A program made the translations under genes and the position numbers. 64,000 nt of DNA from contig JAFRTJ010000039.1 in assembly GCA_017427185.1 (NCBI GenBank), positions 62,001 through 126,000 on the forward strand, read 5' to 3'. Under the pieces are notes generated by a model that saw only the letters and a program-made list of their open reading frames with translations, was not told the origin of the DNA and ran no database searches. Shown here piece after piece: positions 48,902 through 58,263 of this stretch. Source of the stretch: Bacteroidaceae bacterium. GTDB lineage: Bacteria > Bacteroidota > Bacteroidia > Bacteroidales > Bacteroidaceae. Positions within the stretch are counted from its first letter, which is position 1. Each line of letters opens with the position of its first letter.

Positions 48902-51460
48902 TCAGTTGCTGAATGCGAGCAGGTTGCCATTCCTTCTGGCGATGATGGGGCGGCTCTTGTCGAGCGAAGTGCCCAGCAATTCCTTGCTCAGGTCGTTGAG
49001 CAGCAGACGCTGGATAGCACGCTTCACGGGTCGGGCTCCAAAGTCAGGGTCATAGCCTTCCTCGGCCAACAGCTCGATGGCATCTTCCTGAAGTTTGAGC
49101 TGGATGCCGTTCTGCTCGAGCATCTTCTGGATGCCGGCAATCTGCAGGCGTACCACTTGCTTGATTTCACCCTGGTTCAAAGGACGGAAGACGACAATCT
49201 CGTCGATACGGTTGAGGAACTCAGGTCGGATGGTCTTCTTCAGCAGGTCCATCACCTGTCTCTCTGCCGCCTCGTGGTCCGTGTTGCCCTGAATGAGCTG
49301 GCTCCCCAGGTTGCTTGTCATGATGATGATGGTATTCTTGAAGTTCACCGTCCTGCCCTTGCTGTCAGTCAGACGCCCATCATCCAGCACTTGCAGCAAG
49401 ATGTTGAAGACGTCAGGGTGAGCTTTCTCGATCTCATCGAAGAGCACGACCTGATAGGGCTTTCGACGCACGGCCTCCGTCAGCTGTCCGCCTTCGTCGT
49501 AGCCGACGTATCCTGGAGGAGCTCCGATCAGACGAGTCACGCTGAACTTGTCCTGATATTCGCTCATGTCGATACGGGTCATCATCGTCTCGTCGTCGAA
49601 GAGATAGTCGGCGAGCGCTTTCGCCAGTTCCGTCTTTCCTACACCTGTGGTGCCCAGGAAGATGAAACTACCGATGGGGCGCTTGGGGTCTTGCAGTCCT
49701 GCGCGGCTTCTGCGCACAGCATCACTCACGGCTTGGATGGCCTCGTCCTGCCCGATGACTCTCTTGTGGAGCTCATTCTCCAGATTGAGCAACTTGTCGC
49801 GCTCGCTCTGCATCATCTTCGAGACAGGGATGCCCGTCCATTTGCTTACTACGTCAGCGATGTCGTCGGCCGTCACTTCTTCCTTCACCATCGCTTCTGT
49901 CCCCTGAGCACTTTTCAGTTGTTCCTGGATGGATTGGATTTCCTTCTCCAGCTCCTGCAGCTTGCCGTATCGAATCTCAGCCACCCGTCCGTAGTTGCCT
50001 TCGCGTTCAGCTCGCTCAGCCTCGAACTTCAGCTGTTCAATCTGTTGCTTGTTCTGCTGGATCTTGTTCAGCAGGTTCTTCTCTTGGGTCCATTTCGCCT
50101 TGAAGGAATTTTCCTGTTCCTGCAAGTCGGCAATCTCTTTGTTCAGTTGTTCGAATTTTTCGGAATCTCCCTCACGTTTGATTGCCTCGCGCTCAATTTC
50201 CAGTTGCTTCAGCCGACGGCTTATCTCGTCCAACTCGTCAGGTACTGAGTCGCGCTCGATTCTCAGCTTGGCAGCAGCCTCGTCCATCAGGTCGATAGCC
50301 TTGTCGGGCAGGAACCGTTCGGTGATGTATCGATTGGAAAGCTCGACAGCAGCGATGATGGCATCATCCTGGATACGCACTTTGTGATGGTTCTCGTACC
50401 TCTCTTTAAGACCACGCAGGATGCTGATGCTGCTCAACGTGTCAGGTTCGTCGACCATAACGGGTTGAAACCTTCTCTCCAACGCTTTGTCTTTTTCAAA
50501 ATATTTCTGATATTCATCCAAAGTTGTCGCGCCGATGCTGCGGAGTTCACCTCTGGCCAAAGCAGGTTTCAGGATGTTGGCAGCATCCATTGCTCCTTCT
50601 CCCTTGCCGGCTCCCACCAGTGTGTGGATTTCATCGATGAAGAGGATGATCCTGCCTTCGCTCTTGCTGACCTCGTTGACAACCGATTTCAGACGTTCCT
50701 CGAACTCGCCCTTGTATTTCGCGCCGGCAATCAGGGCGCCCATATCCAGGCTGTAGAGCTGCTTGTCGCGCAGGTTCTCAGGCACATCGCCCCGCAGGAT
50801 TCTGTGGGCCAGACCTTCCACGATGGCTGTCTTGCCTGTTCCTGGCTCGCCTATCAGGATGGGATTGTTCTTGGTTCGACGTGTCAGGATTTGCAATACA
50901 CGACGGATTTCTTCGTCTCGTCCGATGACGGGATCCAGTTTTCCAGCTCTTGCCTCGTCCACCAGATTGCGGGCGTATTTCGACAGGCTCTGGTAAGTGT
51001 CCTCGCTTGATTGCGATTTCACTTTCTCGCCGCCTCTTAGCTCCTGGATGGCAGCCTGCAGTTCCTTCTCTGTCATACCTGCGTCTTTCAGCAGTTTGGC
51101 AGCTGTGCAGTTGGTGGTCAGTATGGCTTGCAGCATGTGCTCGAGCGAGACGAACTCGTCGCCGTTCTTTTGTGCGATATCTTCGGCACGTGTCAGCACT
51201 TCATTGCCTTCTCTGCTCAGGTAGGGCTCGCCGCCTTGCACTTTAGGCAGGCTTCCTATCTGTGCATCTACGGCTTGCTGTATGAGAGTCGGGTTCATAC
51301 CCAGTTTCTGGAATATGAAACTCGTCACTTGTTCGCCCACCTTCAGAATGCCGCTCAGCAAGTGCTCTGGCTCGATGGCTTGCTGTCCTTGTCGCTGCAC
51401 TCTGTTCAATGCTTCTTGTACAGCCTCTTGGGCCTTGATGGTAAATTTGTTCAGATTCAT
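48902..51460 (-). CDS. clpB: ATP-dependent disaggregase ClpB (Hsp100)
   Basis: 852 residues, close to the usual 850-865. N-domain (1 to about 145; [24 protein letters not shown]), AAA-1 with Walker [14 protein letters not shown] (about 200-212) and Walker B-region [15 protein letters not shown], the long coiled-coil middle domain (about 400-520) that distinguishes ClpB from ClpA/C, then AAA-2 with [15 protein letters not shown] (about 600) and [15 protein letters not shown]. It works with DnaK to rescue aggregated proteins after heat stress. A weak promoter (AATCTTTG on the minus strand near 51553-51560) lies upstream. Confidence 0.97.
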   Translation of the reverse strand: MNLNKFTIKAQEAVQEALNRVQRQGQQAIEPEHLLSGILKVGEQVTSFIFQKLGMNPTLIQQAVDAQIGSLPKVQGGEPYLSREGNEVLTRAEDIAQKNGDEFVSLEHMLQAILTTNCTAAKLLKDAGMTEKELQAAIQELRGGEKVKSQSSEDTYQSLSKYARNLVDEARAGKLDPVIGRDEEIRRVLQILTRRTKNNPILIGEPGTGKTAIVEGLAHRILRGDVPENLRDKQLYSLDMGALIAGAKYKGEFEERLKSVVNEVSKSEGRIILFIDEIHTLVGAGKGEGAMDAANILKPALARGELRSIGATTLDEYQKYFEKDKALERRFQPVMVDEPDTLSSISILRGLKERYENHHKVRIQDDAIIAAVELSNRYITERFLPDKAIDLMDEAAAKLRIERDSVPDELDEISRRLKQLEIEREAIKREGDSEKFEQLNKEIADLQEQENSFKAKWTQEKNLLNKIQQNKQQIEQLKFEAERAEREGNYGRVAEIRYGKLQELEKEIQSIQEQLKSAQGTEAMVKEEVTADDIADVVSKWTGIPVSKMMQSERDKLLNLENELHKRVIGQDEAIQAVSDAVRRSRAGLQDPKRPIGSFIFLGTTGVGKTELAKALADYLFDDETMMTRIDMSEYQDKFSVTRLIGAPPGYVGYDEGGQLTEAVRRKPYQVVLFDEIEKAHPDVFNILLQVLDDGRLTDSKGRTVNFKNTIIIMTSNLGSQLIQGNTDHEAAERQVMDLLKKTIRPEFLNRIDEIVVFRPLNQGEIKQVVRLQIAGIQKMLEQNGIQLKLQEDAIELLAEEGYDPDFGARPVKRAIQRLLLNDLSKELLGTSLDKSRPIIARRNGNLLAFSN

Positions 51461-51636
51461 AGTTCCTTCTTTTTTTTAGTTTCTTGTTTCGTCGCGAGGT
51501 CTCAAAGGCTCGTGGGCCAAGCCTCGCAATCCCTAACGCAACAAGTGGCGTGCAAAGATTGAAAAACAGCCACATTGTCTTGAAGGAGGTCAAAGTGGCT
51601 GAAGCGTTGAGGCAGAGCAGACAGAATATCCAGTTC

Positions 51637-53787
51637 CTACATTCCCGTGATTTCGTTGTGTGTGATGTGGCAGCGGTCTTTGGGAAGGGATTCGGGTGTG
51701 ATGACGAAACGTCGTCCGCTCTGCAGGTTCAGCGTGATGCGTTGGAAGCGTGGAGTGCTGAGCATGTAGCGCAAGGAGGCAGGGCATACCGGATAGAATC
51801 CCATTGAGGAGAAGATGAACCAGGAAGACATCTGGCCAGAGTCATCGTTGCCAGAAAGGCCACCTGGCGAGTCGTTGTATTCCGTGTCGAGAATGTAGTT
51901 CACCCATTTCTTTGTCTTCTCAGGCTTTCCGATGAAGTCGTAGAGGTAGGCAATCTGGTGACAAGGTTCGTTGCCGTGCCAGTAACGTCCCTCCGTAAAC
52001 ATCGAGTCGAGTTTTGCCTCGAACTTCTTCTTGCCTCCCAGCATCTCGACGAGACCTTCCACATTGTGGGGCACGAACCAAGTGTAGTGGCAGGCGGCTC
52101 CTTCCGTGATGAACGACTTGCGATTCACGAAATCCGTGTTGCCCTCGAAATGCCCGTCAGCATATCTTCCGTCGCAATAACCAGTCTCTGGGTTGATGAC
52201 GTTGCGCCAGTTCTCAGAGCGTTTCATCAGTGTCTCGTAGTCCTTCTCCTTCCCCAGGGCGCGTGCCATTTGTGCTACGGCATAATCGTCGAAAGCATAT
52301 TCCAGGGTTCGCGAGGTCTGTTCCTTCTGGTGGAATGCTTCTTTGACAGGATCTTCCATAGGGACGTAGCCGTACTTCATGTAGGAAAGCAAAGCTCGCC
52401 GTCCCATTCCGTTCCGATAGTCCTTTTCCGAAGCCGGCGTCTCGAAAGCGTTCTTGCGCATTCCCTCGTAGGCTTTCTCGGCATCGAATCCGCGTATGCC
52501 CTTGAGGTAAGCGTCGGCCAGAGCTACGGAAGCGTGGTCGCCAATCATTGCAGCCGTATAGGAGTTCCAGTTGGGGAAGATGGGGAGCCAGCCGCCTTGC
52601 TCATATTTGAGGACGAGAGACTGCATCATGTCGGCCGTCACATCAGGGTAGAGTAGGGTGTAGAGGGGATGAACGGCACGGAAAGTGTCCCACATCGTGA
52701 AGTCGCAATAGTACTTGCGAGGTTTGCCATGAGGATGCATCGTGATGCCGCTCGCAAAGCGAGGATAGGCTCCATCCGCATCGCTCATCTCGTGGGGCGT
52801 GAATGAGGCACGATACAGGGCGCCATAGAACTGGTTTACTCGAGCTGTATCAGGGTCTTCCACATCGATGGCATGCAGGTGTTTGATCCAGGTGCGGATG
52901 AGATTGTTCCTCATCTGCTCGAAACTGATGCCTCGCGCTTCAGCTTTGTAGTTGACTTCGGCTCCCTCGCGACCTGTGAAGGAAGAGGCGGTTCTAAGGA
53001 TGATGGGCTTGCCAGCTTTCCCTGGGAAGGAGATCCAGGCACAGAGGCTGTCCTGCCCCCAGCTGATGGGATCGTCTGAATAGGTGATCAGCAGATGTCC
53101 GCTGAATCCTGCTCTCTCGCCCCATCCCTGATAGATACGGTGAACGGGATTGCTGCCATAGATGGTTTTCCGTTCAGGTTCCACAGAGATGTGGCCCTCC
53201 TTCTCGTCGCTGTTGGGTTGGACCACGATGTGGACGGGACCGTCCTGATCGGGCGTGATGCGCAGGATGGAGGCGTGGCTGCTGGCAGTCATCTCTACCT
53301 TCAGATGTTCTTCTGGCAGATGTACGGCATAATAATGGGGATGCGACACTTCGTCTTTGTGGCTGAAACGTGTGGCACGTTCCCGTGCCCCTTTTCTCAA
53401 ATGTCCGCTGAGCGTGGCGATGGTGAAGGAGCCGTAGTCCTGAGTGCATCCGCCAGAGGTCCAATGGCTGTTGCGGAAGCCTTGCAGGAGCGAGTCGGTG
53501 TAGTAATAGGGCGCAAGACATTTCGTCTCGCTTTCCCTCGTCTGAGGTGTCCAGAAGTTCTGTCCGTTGGGCGAGAGTACGGCGGGAAAGGTCTGGCCGT
53601 GTTCCTCCGATCCTTTTCCGTAGAATCCAGCCGTCTTCGTGTTGGCGGGAGCCGTGCCCACCATCGTGCTCAGATTGAAGAGGTGGCGCAGATGTTCCTG
53701 CTGGTGCTTGCGGGAGATTCCTTTGGCGCTCATACCGACTGAACAGCTCAACAGGAGGGCGATGCCCCAAAGTGTCCAGGTTTTCAT
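51637..53787 (-). CDS. GH92 alpha-mannosidase, secreted
   Basis: 716 residues; signal peptide ends SVGMSA. Family GH92 exo-alpha-mannosidase marks are: TGFYG-like start AGFYGKGSEEHGQTFPAVLSP split over the N-domain, FTPHEMSDADGAYPRF, YCDFTMWDTFRAVHPL, and the strongly conserved C-terminal GLSGNDDSGQMSSWFIFSSM ending in GFYPVCPAS. GH92 enzymes are Ca-dependent and trim alpha-mannose from host or fungal N-glycans and mannans. It overlaps the preceding oxidoreductase gene by 4 nt (ATGA), so the two are co-translated. Confidence 0.93.
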   Translation of the reverse strand: MKTWTLWGIALLLSCSVGMSAKGISRKHQQEHLRHLFNLSTMVGTAPANTKTAGFYGKGSEEHGQTFPAVLSPNGQNFWTPQTRESETKCLAPYYYTDSLLQGFRNSHWTSGGCTQDYGSFTIATLSGHLRKGARERATRFSHKDEVSHPHYYAVHLPEEHLKVEMTASSHASILRITPDQDGPVHIVVQPNSDEKEGHISVEPERKTIYGSNPVHRIYQGWGERAGFSGHLLITYSDDPISWGQDSLCAWISFPGKAGKPIILRTASSFTGREGAEVNYKAEARGISFEQMRNNLIRTWIKHLHAIDVEDPDTARVNQFYGALYRASFTPHEMSDADGAYPRFASGITMHPHGKPRKYYCDFTMWDTFRAVHPLYTLLYPDVTADMMQSLVLKYEQGGWLPIFPNWNSYTAAMIGDHASVALADAYLKGIRGFDAEKAYEGMRKNAFETPASEKDYRNGMGRRALLSYMKYGYVPMEDPVKEAFHQKEQTSRTLEYAFDDYAVAQMARALGKEKDYETLMKRSENWRNVINPETGYCDGRYADGHFEGNTDFVNRKSFITEGAACHYTWFVPHNVEGLVEMLGGKKKFEAKLDSMFTEGRYWHGNEPCHQIAYLYDFIGKPEKTKKWVNYILDTEYNDSPGGLSGNDDSGQMSSWFIFSSMGFYPVCPASLRYMLSTPRFQRITLNLQSGRRFVITPESLPKDRCHITHNEITGM

Positions 53788-54767
53788 ATCGAGTTTATCT
53801 TGGCTTTGTCTACCGCGATGGCTATCTCCAGAGCCGTGCGGCTCAGGTAGGGAATGTTCAGTTTGCTTTCCGGGCGATTCTCGATGAGACGAAGGAATTC
53901 CTCGAATTCAAAGCTCAGGCGATGCCGTTGCATGTCAGCCTTGAAGGTGACGGGTTGCTCACCGTTGAGGTGCAGGGTGAACTCCTCCATCACGCTCACC
54001 GATCCCTTCACCTCGATGTATCCCTTCTCGCCCTGGATGCATCCGAACGAGAGGCCATTGCTGTCCTTTGCGGCTCCCAGAGTTGCCACGAAGTCAGGAT
54101 AGCGAAGGAGGATGGTTCCGCTCGTGTCGATACCGTTCCATCCGTTGTTGGGAGCATAGTGGCACACGCGGGGTGGTCCGAAAAGGGCGACGGTGAAGCA
54201 AAGGTTGTAGATGTTCAGGTCCATCAGGGCGCCACCGGCACATTCAGGGTCGAAGACGGGTGTGATCTCGCCACGAAGGTAGCGGTCGTAGCGGCTGCTG
54301 TATTGGGCATAGTTGCAGTTCACCACGCGCGGGGTGCCTATCTGGGGCAGTATCTCCTGCAGTTGGTGGAAGAGAGGCATATAGAGGAGGCTGAAGGCAG
54401 GCATGCAATAGACGCAGCGCTGCACGGCCAAGTCGTAGAGTTCCTCCGTTTCCACGCGGTTCACGGCGACAGGCTTCTCCACAATCACATTGTGTCCCGT
54501 CTCGATGGCTCGCTTGGCATATTGGTGATGCACGTGGTTGGCGTTTGCGATGTAGACGAAATCCGCTTCTGCTTCCTCCATCATGCGGTCCATGTCGGTA
54601 AAGACGAATCCCGTTTGTGCGTATTTCTCACAGAGGTCGACGGCCCTTTCTATGCTCTTCTCGCGAGCCAGGATTCCTGTCACTTCGATCTTCCCGGCAA
54701 ATTCCTTGCTGAGCATCCCCAGGACTTCCTCCACTATTTTCCCTGTGCCTACGATGCTTATCTTCAT
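53784..54767 (-). CDS. Gfo/Idh/MocA-family NAD(P)-dependent oxidoreductase
   Basis: 327 residues, no signal peptide. The N-terminal Rossmann fold starts MKISIVGTGKIVEEVL; DFVYIANANHVHHQYAKRA and VIVEKPVAVNR (Lys of the E-K-P motif) are the catalytic and cofactor motifs. The C-terminal substrate domain carries PECAGGALMDLNIYNL. It likely oxidises a sugar or its derivative in the cytoplasm. Overlapping the GH92 gene by 4 nt, it may process a released sugar (inference). Its 34-nt leader is almost pure purine on the coding strand. Confidence 0.9.
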   Translation of the reverse strand: MKISIVGTGKIVEEVLGMLSKEFAGKIEVTGILAREKSIERAVDLCEKYAQTGFVFTDMDRMMEEAEADFVYIANANHVHHQYAKRAIETGHNVIVEKPVAVNRVETEELYDLAVQRCVYCMPAFSLLYMPLFHQLQEILPQIGTPRVVNCNYAQYSSRYDRYLRGEITPVFDPECAGGALMDLNIYNLCFTVALFGPPRVCHYAPNNGWNGIDTSGTILLRYPDFVATLGAAKDSNGLSFGCIQGEKGYIEVKGSVSVMEEFTLHLNGEQPVTFKADMQRHRLSFEFEEFLRLIENRPESKLNIPYLSRTALEIAIAVDKAKINSI

Positions 54768-54801
54768 TCTTTCTTTCTCCTTTCTTTTTTCCTTTCCTTT
54801 T

Positions 54802-55584
54802 TTAATAAGGTATAGCTGTCTCCAGATAGCCCTGCACGGCTTTCTCTATCCGCTGGTGACCGTTGGCGTTGGGGTGCAGACGATCCGTATCAACCTTGTG
54901 GATATAGTTGTCGTAGGAGGGGTACATAGGCAGCAGGCCTGATTCCACGTTCGTGTCCACCAGCGGGATAGCCCAGGCTCTGGAGGCTTGCTGCAGAATG
55001 GCGATGTAGTCGTCCAGATAGAGTCCCAGCGTGTTTGCCCAGAGCTCGTCGGGTTGCACGTTTCTGTTGCCGAATTGTGCGAATCCGCGATGCACGGGCG
55101 TCAGCATCAGCAGTCGCGCATCAGGACATTGTTCCTTCAGTTTCGAGAGCAGGTTGTTGAGCCTTCCGCAGAATGTGTTGTTGTCCGTATTGAAGGCGCG
55201 ATGCTTCAGCTCCACCGTCTCGCCGTTCTTGTTGGTGCTTTCCGTCTTCTCGATGAACAGATCGCCCAGAGGCACGTTTCCGTTGAAGTCATTTGTGCCG
55301 CCGAAGAGGATTATCAGGTCCCAACGTTTCTCCTCCGTCAGCATGCGGTCCACCTGTCCCTGCATGTTTTGTATCGTCGCCCCGTTCTTGGCGTAGCAGG
55401 TTGTCATCAGGTTCAGCGAGTCCGTCAGGTATTTCCACCAGCATCGGGTCGTCCCCACGCGCGTGCTGTCGGATATCGAGTCGCCGATGATGGCCACCCG
55501 TTTGCCGTTCCATCGGTTCTGTGCACAAAGCATCGTGCCCGTCAGCAGCATCAGCAATAGAATTCTGTTTCTCATCGTTTTCAT
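54802..55584 (-). CDS. Secreted SGNH/GDSL-family esterase
   Basis: 260 residues; signal peptide ends MLCAQ. Block I VAIIGDSISDS (nucleophile Ser), block II-like CYAKNGATIQNM, block III ILFGGTNDFNG (Asn) and block V DTDRLHPNANGHQRI (Asp and His) are all present. It is likely a carbohydrate acetyl-esterase: it lies 55 nt after a GH78 rhamnosidase, a pairing that suits deacetylation of pectin or similar glycans (inference). MRNR at 55575 is an alternative start; the neighbouring GH78 gene begins with the same MRNRILLL. Confidence 0.9.
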   Translation of the reverse strand: MKTMRNRILLLMLLTGTMLCAQNRWNGKRVAIIGDSISDSTRVGTTRCWWKYLTDSLNLMTTCYAKNGATIQNMQGQVDRMLTEEKRWDLIILFGGTNDFNGNVPLGDLFIEKTESTNKNGETVELKHRAFNTDNNTFCGRLNNLLSKLKEQCPDARLLMLTPVHRGFAQFGNRNVQPDELWANTLGLYLDDYIAILQQASRAWAIPLVDTNVESGLLPMYPSYDNYIHKVDTDRLHPNANGHQRIEKAVQGYLETAIPY

Positions 55585-55639
55585 GTATGTCTTACTATAT
55601 ATTCTTGTTGATAATGTAAATCTTTTTCGTAAACATCTG

Positions 55640-58105
55640 CTATCCTATGGTTTGCGTTCCTGGTTTGAGGGGAATCCTTTGCCCCTTCCATTCGAACACG
55701 CCGCTCACGCCGTCAGGCAAGGTTACCTCGCCCGAGACAGCATCGCCTTCGAAGCGCAGTTTCGTGAGAATCATGCCCTTGGGATGTGGCGTTGCTGCGT
55801 CTATCCATTTCAATCCGCCAGGCTGGGGCGCGATACGGACGGATTTGAACCAAGGTTCAGCAGGAGTGACCCCTGCGACGGCAGAATGAAGGAAATAGAT
55901 CGGGTGAGCGGCCCAGGCGTGGCAATCGCTCTTTGTCTCGAAGTCGTCATCCTCCAGCGGACACCTGATGCCCCATTTCACGTGGTCGCGCCAGAAGTCC
56001 ATCTTCTTCATGAAGAGGTCCATCCTGCCCTTTTTGGCATAAACCAGGAACAGGTAATAGCGGAAATAATCGGTAGCCACAGAGATGTCCGTACGCTCGA
56101 CGAGTGCCTTGAAGGCTGCCTTCTCCTGGTCGGGTGAAAGAATTCCTGCCAGAATCGCGAGGCATTGAGAGTGCTGGCTGAAGCTGTCTTTGGCAGGCGT
56201 GTCGGCTATCATGCCGTTCGCATCGTCCCAGAAAGTGTCAATAATTTTTTTGCCCAGCAACCCAGCCTTTGTCTGCCAGATCCAGGCCAGCCCATCGTTG
56301 TGGAGCTCATGGGCGACTTTGGAGGCAGCTTGGAGCGAGAGGACGTAGAAAAGATTGCTTTGGGAGTTGACACCATGCCCGGGTTGTCCGTTGTGTGGAA
56401 TGCCGGCAAACCAACTCTTCGGCGACAGCACCCAGTCGATGAAGCTCCATCCTGGGAGATTCTCCAAGAGGCCGTCTTCGTTCTCGAATTCCGCCAATCC
56501 GAACATCGTGTGGGAGAGTCCTGGAAGCCGCGTCTTCAGCCAATCGGCATTCTCGTGCCACATCATGTAGTTCTCCAGGAGCATCGGCCAAATCATCGTG
56601 TAGGTTGCCGATTCCTGCGTGCCGATGGTGGGGAAGTTCATGGGGAGCATACCGTTGTCGCGGCGGTCGTAGTCGAATAAGGAAATGGCGCGGCGAACCA
56701 AACGGTCGTCGGAATTCATCGCGGCTAGCGTGCTGCTCTGCACGTACGTGTCGCCGATATACGTCTGCTGTTCGTAATGAGGTCCGTCGCACATGTTCTC
56801 GTGCGTGTCCATCAGCATGCCGCGGATGCAGACACGTTGTACGCCGTCGAGCGAGGTGTCGTCGCACTTGAAGTGAGAGGTGACGGGTGTCGGGTAGCGG
56901 CTTTCGATGATGCTTATCCCCTTGAGTGTGAGCGGTTCTTGGGTGGTCTTTATCTCGAACTGGCACCATCGTCCTGCCCGCCACCAGGGAATGCCCAGCG
57001 TGGCATCCTTCCTCCCGTCAGGAAAGAAGCGGTCGCAGATGCCGGAACAGCTCTTGCCAACGAACTCGTTGCGGTTGCCCTTGTGCTTGTTCTCGTCCTT
57101 CGGACTTTCCACCCACATCCAGCGCACTTCCGAACCTTTCCCGCCGCTGACGTCAAGTTCCGGATAGGCGCAATAGTAGTCGTCCAGATCCAGCAGGGCG
57201 CAAAGGATTGTGTTCGCGGGAATCGTCACGGGTCGTCCTTCCTTCAGGAGCGCGTTCAGGTCCTTGATGAGCGGATGCCGTCCGTCTTCCTCCTTATACA
57301 GGACCCCGCGGTCGAACGTGGCCCTTGCGGCGCGGAACATTCCTGGTCGGACGCGGTCGTACGTCTGGTCGGGTAGCGGAGTGGGGAAGAGCATCCAACC
57401 CTTCGCCCTGATGCCGCACACGTTGAAGACAATAGGTCCGCGTACGGAGACAGGCTTGACGTATTCCGATGCTGCTGGCTGCTCCTCGATGAGCGAGCAT
57501 CCTCGCACCTCGCATTGGGAGCCTACGCCGAAGTTGTGCCTCATTCCCTCCTTGCGCATGGTCACGTTCTTCAGTTCTGCCACGCCCCAGTCCGCCACGC
57601 CGGTGGTAAGCTGCTCGTGGTACGTTCCCTCCGCCTTGAGGATGAATCCGCCGCGCCACGAGAGCTGGGCGGATGGCGCATGAGGTCCCATTACCCACAC
57701 GATCGCCTCCATCATGTGCTTCCCTGGCGTAAGCTTCGCCTCGTAAGACTGATAGAGCCAGTTCTCCACCATACCACGATGAGGGCCGAACGACACAGGC
57801 TCTCCGTCTATGAGAAGGATGAAACGCTCGTCCGCGCTCACATCGAAGCGTAGGGGCGTCTCGTTGGTGGTGAACTCCCGTTTGAAACGCAGGAAGGCGC
57901 ATTTCCCCACGTCGCCCACAGCGATGGCGGTAGGGTGCCAGATCCAATGAGCATCATCGATGTCCTGAAGGCGCGAGACGTTCGTGTCGCCGCGCTGGTA
58001 TCGCTCTGGCTTGAAGATTTGCGTGATGGTGAATTCCTTGTCCATCGCCGACACCTTAAGTCCTGCCAGGCATATCATTATCAGGAGCAGAATCCTGTTT
58101 CTCAT
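55640..58105 (-). CDS. GH78-like alpha-L-rhamnosidase, secreted
   Basis: 821 residues; signal peptide MRNRILLLIMICLAGLKVSA. N-terminal beta domains (KCAFLRFKREFTTNE, DVSADERFILLIDGEPV) precede an (alpha/alpha)6 barrel starting near residue 400. The motif DTHENMCDGPHYEQQTYIGD contains the P-H-x-E-x-x-x-x-G-D pattern, where GH78 usually has CPHRE...GD, with the Asp/Glu acid in this loop; WAAHPIYFLHSAVAGV and VRIAPQPGGL are typical of the C-terminal part. It releases terminal rhamnose. A minus-strand promoter (58141-58148) precedes it. Confidence 0.88.
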   Translation of the reverse strand: MRNRILLLIMICLAGLKVSAMDKEFTITQIFKPERYQRGDTNVSRLQDIDDAHWIWHPTAIAVGDVGKCAFLRFKREFTTNETPLRFDVSADERFILLIDGEPVSFGPHRGMVENWLYQSYEAKLTPGKHMMEAIVWVMGPHAPSAQLSWRGGFILKAEGTYHEQLTTGVADWGVAELKNVTMRKEGMRHNFGVGSQCEVRGCSLIEEQPAASEYVKPVSVRGPIVFNVCGIRAKGWMLFPTPLPDQTYDRVRPGMFRAARATFDRGVLYKEEDGRHPLIKDLNALLKEGRPVTIPANTILCALLDLDDYYCAYPELDVSGGKGSEVRWMWVESPKDENKHKGNRNEFVGKSCSGICDRFFPDGRKDATLGIPWWRAGRWCQFEIKTTQEPLTLKGISIIESRYPTPVTSHFKCDDTSLDGVQRVCIRGMLMDTHENMCDGPHYEQQTYIGDTYVQSSTLAAMNSDDRLVRRAISLFDYDRRDNGMLPMNFPTIGTQESATYTMIWPMLLENYMMWHENADWLKTRLPGLSHTMFGLAEFENEDGLLENLPGWSFIDWVLSPKSWFAGIPHNGQPGHGVNSQSNLFYVLSLQAASKVAHELHNDGLAWIWQTKAGLLGKKIIDTFWDDANGMIADTPAKDSFSQHSQCLAILAGILSPDQEKAAFKALVERTDISVATDYFRYYLFLVYAKKGRMDLFMKKMDFWRDHVKWGIRCPLEDDDFETKSDCHAWAAHPIYFLHSAVAGVTPAEPWFKSVRIAPQPGGLKWIDAATPHPKGMILTKLRFEGDAVSGEVTLPDGVSGVFEWKGQRIPLKPGTQTIG

Positions 58106-58140
58106 ATCTTCATGTATGTTTTTAATGTGTATTCCACTCG

Positions 58141-58148
58141 CAAAGATA
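58141..58148 (-). promoter_or_regulatory. Promoter -7 element for GH78-SGNH genes
   Basis: CAAAGATA on the plus strand is TATCTTTG on the minus strand. TTG lies about 22 bp upstream (58171-58173). Leader about 35 nt. Confidence 0.55.
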
Positions 58149-58204
58149 TCTTTTTTTTCGTAAACTAGAGCAAGTTTCCGCTGAAAGTCATCTCTTTTCG
58201 TCAG

Positions 58205-58220
58205 TATTTTTGTACCTTTG
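58205..58220 (+). promoter_or_regulatory. Tandem promoter -7 elements for the BNR-type gene
   Basis: TATTTTTG (58205-58212) is followed directly by TACCTTTG (58213-58220); both fit TAnnTTTG. They back onto the GH78 promoter, giving a compact divergent control region. Confidence 0.5.
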
Positions 58221-58263
58221 CCAGCAAATATCTTTTTTTGTGTTTCCCATAAGCAACAAAGCG

